The position numbers and the translations under genes are program-made. A DNA stretch of 64,000 nucleotides from Vishniacozyma victoriae (taxonomy: Eukaryota; Basidiomycota; Tremellomycetes; Tremellales; Bulleribasidiaceae). The stretch lies in contig JADPYG010000005.1 of the NCBI GenBank assembly GCA_017654735.1, positions 186,001 to 250,000 on the forward strand, written 5' to 3'. The notes beneath the pieces were generated by a model. It searched no databases, had not been told where the DNA came from, and saw only the letters and a program-made list of their open reading frames with translations. Shown one piece after another: positions 58,698 to 64,000 of the stretch; the stretch's first letter is position 1, and every line of letters starts with the position of its first letter.

Positions 58698-60380
58698 CTA
58701 GTTTGTCTTCTTTGCTCCCCTATCTCCAAACTTCCACTTGTTGAACACATTCACAAGCGCAGCGAGACCCATGAAAGCACTGGTAATAGCGAAACCCTTG
58801 ACGTATCGAGGACCATCGGTTGCGGGCCAGAAGAAAGATCCGTAGATAGAGGCTAAGTTTCCGACACCGTTGATCAAGGCGATACAAACAGCTCGCTTCT
58901 CCCTTCCATCGAACATGGTGACCATCCATGACAGGAAGAGGGGTACGGCGGACCAAACACCGGCTCCACCGAAACAGATGAAAGTGTATCGGACGGGAAT
59001 GCTCTTGACGGTAACGCAGATGACGAAACAGATTACACCCCATGAACAGGCAGCGATAACGTGCCATGCTTTTTGGCCAGTCCTGTCGGCGTTCCAACCC
59101 ATGAACAAAGCGATGACGAGGGCGACACAGTAGATGGGGACGGTCATGACTGAGTGTCAGCGACTCGTAGGACTTGATAAGCGAAGGACTTACATTGGGC
59201 AGTTCTACCCTTGTAGCCAAGACCAGTCATCAAAGTTGGGAAGAAGTAAGAGATTGTTCCGACAGAGTTGAGGACCTGTTCCGGTCAGCTTCAGTTGATC
59301 TCAGAAGCAGCTTTGCTTACATTGTAGGCAAGCATGAAGGTCCATGTCTTGGGGTCCTTGAGGGCCTCGACAAGCGCTCTCTTGTGGGACATGTGCTCCT
59401 CGTGTTCCTCTCGGACTTGCAATCGGACCACTGCAAGGTCTTTCTCCCTTTCGTTCAACCACTTGGTAGTAGTAGGGTAGTCTAGAAGTCAGACCGATAT
59501 CTGGTCCTCGATATGATTGACATACTGGGTAGAACAAAGTAGGCTCCAATGGCAATGAGAACAGTGGCGGCACCTTCAATCATGAAGAGCCACTTCCACC
59601 CTCGAATACCTCCTAGACCTTCCATTCCTTCGATAAGACCACCGGCGATAAGTCCACCAAACGCTCCAGAGACTAGAGAGGCGGTGTAGAAGAAAGCAAT
59701 TCGTTTACTGAGTTCTTGAGGCTTGTACCAACAACTGAGAAGGAGCATCTTCTGGTCAGCATTTTCGTCGCGGATTTCCTCGCAGCACTTACGACTCCAG
59801 GGAAGAAACCGGCTTCGATAATACCAAGGGCGAATCGGAAACAAACCATACCAGCCAAGTTGTGTATGGCGGCGACTATGATAGAGACGGCTCCCCAGGT
59901 GACCATGATGGAAGGAAGGAAGATTGCGGGTTTGGATCGGGCGAGAAGCATGTTCGAGGGGACCTCGAACAGAAGGTAGGACTAAGTTATCAGCATGTTT
60001 TGCAGAATCGAGAGCCTGTACGTACGACGAAGAAAATGGAGAGGACCAGGGAGTAGTCCGATGAGGTAAGCTTCAAGTCCGCTTGCATTCCACCGACTTT
60101 GGCATTCTGTCAGGTCAGCATTGTTCCGACTGGATGGAAGACGACATACACCAATATTGGTTCGATCAATGTAATTCATGACGTACATGACCCAGAGCAT
60201 GGGCATGAGACGCTTGTCGATCTTTCGAACCAGCCTCTTCTCTTCATCGCTATCGGGGATGTAAGGCGAGCCATCGGCCAAGACGGGCAGACCCGTGTTG
60301 GACGAGTGCTCAATCTGGTCGGCGTCGGCCTTGTCGAGCTCTGTATGAGACGAGTTGTACTGCTTGTACTCTTGCGACAT
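58698..60380 (-). CDS. MFS anion:cation symporter (allantoate/nicotinate permease type)
   Basis: Seven exons: 60380-60150, 60106-60026, 59981-59793, 59751-59526, 59481-59321, 59275-59194 and 59149-58698 (473 residues). Signatures of the Dal5/Tna1 family: KRLMPMLWVMYVMNYIDRTN, IGNAKVGGM, SYLLFEVPSNMLLAR, LGIIEAGFFPGV, SWYKP-like CWYKPQEL, FMIEGAATVLIAIGA, TFMLAYN, GWNADRTGQKAWH. Twelve TM helices. The family imports organic anions such as allantoate, nicotinate, biotin or pantothenate with protons. It converges on the ABC transporter with 218 bases between stops. Exact substrate unknown. Confidence 0.92.
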
Positions 60381-61781
60381 TGTTGATGGGATAGAAGAAG
60401 CGGGGAAGAAGGTTCAAACCCCTCATCAGCGTCGTCCGTCTTATACGGGGCGATTTACTTGGACAGGGTCGTGGAGCGCTAGTGACCCCCAGCTTCCCAC
60501 GGGGCAACAGGGCAACGACCAGCGGTTCGGAGATACTCCCCTGAAGGTTTGGCTCGTTAGCCTTCGATTACCGATGTCATATGCCCTTCTCCGCACTAAT
60601 AGCTCCGCCAAGCGAACCGAATTAGTAATCAGGCACAACATAACACCGAGGATTGCACATTCCCGGTTATTGGATTGGTCCGTCGAAGTCGGATTCGATA
60701 ACATTCCTAGAATTCCAGAGAGGCGTCATCTGTGGGCCTGATCATGGCTGGCCAGACTTTGTTGAGAGATGACGAGAAGGTTCACGGGGTGACTTTGCTA
60801 CCGGTGACCGCCAGTCAGGTGTGATACTGGCTTGCGGGATTTAGGGGTGCCCAGATCTTGGAAAATGTGGGGTGACCGCGTCTTACCGCCGGGCGTTGTC
60901 CAAGCAGAGTCACAGACGCGTCAGATGCGTCCCATCGACTTGAGAGTCCAAGAGCAGTGACCAACAGCATCTCGGTCTCGTCTTGTCTCTCGGTCGAAAG
61001 ATGTTCCTTGAATGACAAGCTGATCCACAGAATGTGCAATTTTCGATTCCGATGGAAGATGCTCGGGGGAAAGCAGATCGGTTTGTCTGCTGATGGCCGT
61101 CGTAAGTTAAGACCAAGTTCCGGTCCTTTTCTCTGCCTATGCGAACCTTGTTGGATGCGATGGATCTCCTATCACCCACAAGGCCGAATCGAAACAAGGT
61201 CCGGACTCGTCTTCGCCGAGCTCACCTCATTCTCCCGTCGGAGCCGTACTGCTCGCGATATCCATTCATCATCGGAACCGAGGGGACACCGCAGCCTTTG
61301 TTGACTTAGGAATTTCAGTGACCGAGCCGCCGAGGGAGAAGATCCAGGAGGCTTCGGCCTCAAAAGGACGTGTCGTTTCACCACTGTCCGGCAAGCGCTA
61401 AAGGAGAGTTCGAAGTTCAATGGATCCCGCATTAAATAAATGATCGCTCACCGCAGTTGACTGTCTGATGGAAGGAGGCTGTTGAGGCTCTCAAGGCGGG
61501 CGACCAGAGATAAGGTGAGACAGGACAAGTGGGGCGAAGATAATGGAGGCTTTGCGGTCCTTTATCCTTCACGGAGGTTGAGCAATCGGCACAGCCCCCT
61601 GAACCAGGACTCGCTCGGCCATGAAGGTCTTTGCAACAATGGAACATTTCCAATCGTGCTGACATTGAAATATCGACTCGATTCTCACTCCGCCGCATCC
61701 GAATCGTGATATAAAAGCCACCGGTATTTGCGTTGCGCTCACCTCATTCAGTAAGTAACGCTTTCTGATATACCCGATACA
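60381..61781. other. Long promoter region (MFS permease and small spliced gene 1)
   Basis: A 1.4 kb stretch without a gene I can support, between divergent starts. It includes a TATAAAAG box at 61710-61717, 72 bases ahead of the next start. The rest is mixed composition with no recognised element. Confidence 0.5.
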
Positions 61782-62207
61782 ATGACCACCTCCAAAGATA
61801 CAAAGACTGCAGGCGACGACCAAAGCGTAGGTGATCATGGGGTAATGGACTGACAGGCAGAACGCGGGCTCGGGGGCTGCCGAAGGATTCGCCGCATACG
61901 TTGACCATAACGGCTCATACATGGGTCCATCCGTGAGCGACCGGCTGAGATCGAGCTGATCTATCAGGACTATGGACCAAGTAACCCCTCAAAGCCACCG
62001 AGGCCGACCCTACCAGAGAGTTTGATAACTCAAATGGAGGCAAAGGTAAGTGCCGTTTGAAGTTCCAACGGCGGTGTAGTTGACCTGGGTGAGAAGCCAA
62101 AGAGCTGGTACGGCCGACTCATCGCCATCCGAGACCAAGGCGAAGAGGCAGCCATATCTGCCGAGTCTGCGCAATCTATGCAAGGTGCTTCTCAGCCACC
62201 AAAGTGA
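61782..62207 (+). CDS. Small four-exon gene 1 (102 residues), unknown
   Basis: Exons 61782-61826, 61861-61932, 61968-62045 and 62094-62207 are all phase 0. Introns start GTAGGT, GTGAGC and GTAAGT and end GACAGGCAG, CTGATCTATCAG and GACCTGGGTGAG; the last acceptor could be three bases later. The product is hydrophilic: an Asp/Gly/Ser-rich start (MTTSKDTKTAGDDQS), a DHNGSYMGPS segment, a Pro-rich stretch (PSNPSKPPRPTLPES) and a C-terminal KPKSWYGRLIAIRDQ helix. No signal peptide or TM. No exon exceeds 40 codons, so simple ORF scans miss it. It resembles gene 2 nearby in size, intron phase and a shared [DN]GS-x5-P pattern. Function unknown. Confidence 0.6.
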
Positions 62208-63119
62208 ACTTTGTTATCAACGGATCTCGGGTTGGCGGGGGCATGCCGAAGTGAGTCTGCTTGTCTTCTACAGGCAGAAGCAATATTGTGATCTCTTGAT
62301 ACTGTGAAATGCATGATGTTTGAGGCGGCTTTCTACGCCCACACCCTTCCCATCGGGATCGTACTCTTGCAGTAAAAGGGCGTAAGCGCCCGGCGGCAGC
62401 GTCATGACCTCTGAAGTGCAACACCTTTTATTCACTTGACGTCCCCCTGAATGAGAAGCAGACCATATGATCCTCGCATTGACTAAATTGAAGCCAGTGC
62501 AGGGGTACGATCGTGCTTGGGCTTCTCGCACGCCGATCCGCAGATCCGAGGTGTGATTCCCAATATTGTCTCGCGTCTACCCTGCGATCCCCGTAAATAT
62601 TGGCATGTACTTCTCAGACCGGGGGAAGACAAGTGACCTTCCCTTTGTGGTGGCGATCACCGAGGCGCAGTCTCTGGTCATACCCCGGATGCTTACAAGC
62701 CATAATGTCCTCAATGGATGTGACTTTGCTGACAGATAGGCAGCAGCCACGGGAGGCTTCTAAGCGTAAAAGGACCTCTACTAACCGGATTGCTCGGAGT
62801 ACAAAGGGGAGATGGCACAAAAGGGGCACAATCGACGATTCACGAGGGGCATAACCCGAGTACAGGCAAAATTGGTCCAGCTTGACCTAGGATACCGCGC
62901 AAATTCAACCCTCCTTTTGCGTGCAACGGGTTTGGGCGGCCAAGTGAGAACGTCCAACCTTTGTCCAGCTCGGTAGTCTCGTAGGGTCTATTTTGCTGAC
63001 AAGTTCAAATCGACTCGATTTTAGACCTCCGCACCAAGTTGAGTCTGAGACAGCAATATATAATGGGCTCGCCCGGCAAGCTGTCTTTTTCCTCTCACAG
63101 CCAAAACATATATCTCATC
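62208..63119. other. Intergenic between the two small spliced genes
   Basis: 0.9 kb with no gene supported. A TATATAAT box lies at 63057-63064, 56-63 bases before the next start. A B-box-like GTTCAAATC at 63003 was examined as a tRNA and rejected. Confidence 0.5.
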
Positions 63120-63508
63120 ATGTCTAATCTCGGAAGCCTTGGAGGCTCAAAGAACCCTACTACAACCACCTGCTCGGGTCCAGACGCAGCTAAGGTGGGT
63201 TGCATCTGGGTTATGCTGACCTTCAGATCAAAGAGATGAAGTCCAAAAGGGCTGCGGATCATCGTGCTCCTATCACGCAAGATGGTTCCGTCTTTGGGGA
63301 ATATGTGAGCGCTCAACTAGAAGTCTGCTGACAATGCAGCTGATCCCTGATCCTCCAAAGAAAGCCAAGCCCTCTGTGAGTCCTAGCTGCCGGTAGTTGT
63401 GGTCTTGCGAAGGCAGCTGACAGCTCTCAGACCAGCGGATCGACCACCAGGTCAACTGCCGGCGGCGCGACTACCGAGGGAACTCAGACTTCAACAAGGC
63501 GAAATTGA
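63120..63508 (+). CDS. Small four-exon gene 2 (88 residues), unknown
   Basis: Exons 63120-63194, 63227-63304, 63340-63375 and 63431-63508 are all phase 0. Introns begin GTGGGT, GTGAGC and GTGAGT and end with GCTGACCTTCAG, CTGACAATGCAG and GCTGACAGCTCTCAG, all textbook for this genome. The product is hydrophilic: Ser/Gly/Thr-rich start (MSNLGSLGGSKNPTTTT), a basic helix (IKEMKSKRAADH), DGSVFGEY followed by IPDPPKKAKPS, and a Ser/Thr/Arg tail. A TATATAAT box lies 56-63 bases upstream. No family recognised; possibly paralogous to the gene at 61782. Confidence 0.6.
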
Positions 63509-64000
63509 TACGGGGCGGAGAGGGCGAGTCAGTCCATGGGAGGAGTTCCTGCGAAGAAGTGAAGGTCGTATGCGATTGTAGCTATGCAACATTGGTGGGA
63601 TGCTATCTTCAACTTTTCCCCTTTTTGTTGAGCAAGAAGACAGTACAGAAGCAGTGTTGCTCCACGGAACATCTAAGGTGGTGTTGGGTTGAGCGCACAT
63701 GCGACTGATGTTGTCATTAGACAAGTGTCATTAGACAAGTGTCATTTCTTCGCCAAACCCGTCTTCTCTTCATCACTCTATCGCTCAAATACTGTCCTGA
63801 TGGTTGACAAGTTGGACATCATCATCTCCTGTGGCAAAGATCAAGCCACCACACCGTCATGGATAGACGGGGCTACCCAAAAGTCCCTGAGCATCTGATT
63901 TCACATAGTGTATGAAGCTCCTAGCAGAAGACGGGGCATGGTCCACCCTGAAGAGACAAAGGACGATTTGTTATTCTTTGACCCAGTGGCGAAAGGAAAG
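63509..64000. other. Right-end intergenic sequence
   Basis: No gene is supported to the window edge; a short frame after 63799 (MVDKLDIIISCGKDQ) has no context. A 14-base tandem repeat lies at 63716-63743. Confidence 0.4.
63716..63743. repeat. Tandem duplicate of ATTAGACAAGTGTC
   Basis: Two exact adjacent copies, 63716-63729 and 63730-63743, followed by ATT. Probably a local slippage product. Confidence 0.9.

Noticed and set aside
62955..63030. Possible plus-strand tRNA (GCTCGGTAG and GTTCAAATC)
   Set aside because: D-arm and T-arm stems do not pair and the spacing is wrong.
63799..63898. Small plus-strand frame MVDKLDII...
   Set aside because: Thirty-two residues, no splice partners or promoter signal visible before the window ends.
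1..64000. Transposon, retroelement or CRISPR content
   Set aside because: No transposase, reverse transcriptase, terminal repeats or regularly spaced identical repeats were found.

Overview
The window is nuclear DNA of a basidiomycete yeast, most likely a Tremellales (Cryptococcus/Kwoniella-type) genome. The basis is the gene style: nearly every gene is cut by many 35-70 base introns with GTNNGT donors and a CTGAC/CTAAC branch site 5-15 bases before the acceptor, genes are packed on both strands with short shared promoters, and one gene is a GT69 mannosyltransferase of the CAP59/CMT1 type known from capsulate tremellomycetes. No rRNA, convincing tRNA, transposon or CRISPR array was seen. Exon maps were built by hand from splice signals, reading-frame continuity and conserved protein motifs; they are predictions.

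Layout. 1-6.2 kb: the 3' part of a HAL/NPR1-type kinase and an NT-C2 domain protein. 7.6-9.1 kb: a bZIP factor with a spliced 5' leader. 9.6-11.6 kb: a divergent pair, calcipressin (calcineurin regulator) and nicotinamidase. 12-14.2 kb: a secreted/single-pass membrane glycoprotein. 14.4-18.6 kb: a GT69 glycosyltransferase and methylenetetrahydrofolate reductase. 18.8-23.7 kb: an aromatic-acid-exporter-like membrane protein and a sugar transporter. 24.4-27.8 kb: three unrecognised, low-complexity, apparently fast-evolving genes on one strand. 28-42.3 kb: housekeeping block with UTP15, D-3-phosphoglycerate dehydrogenase, SYM1/Mpv17, a glutamine-synthetase-like enzyme, uracil-DNA glycosylase, the spliceosomal factor SLT11/ECM2 and a tiny membrane protein.

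43.5-63.5 kb is different in character: two zinc-cluster transcription factors (one with two complete Zn2Cys6 domains), a four-TM small membrane protein, an acyl-CoA/coumarate-CoA ligase-like enzyme, a full-size PDR-type ABC transporter, an allantoate-type MFS permease, and two tiny four-exon genes with TATA boxes that are invisible to single-ORF scanning. This looks like an inducible transport/catabolism or detoxification neighbourhood with its own regulators, though co-regulation is only inferred.

The most unusual signals are splicing extremes (a 3-base exon in SYM1, active-site microexons of 17 and 18 bases in UNG1, a 5-base terminal exon in SER3, an 11-base exon in SLT11, a GC-AG intron in the ABC transporter), the tandem double zinc cluster, a perfect 16-base-arm palindrome between a zinc-cluster gene and its divergent neighbour, and the pair of small spliced genes near the right end.
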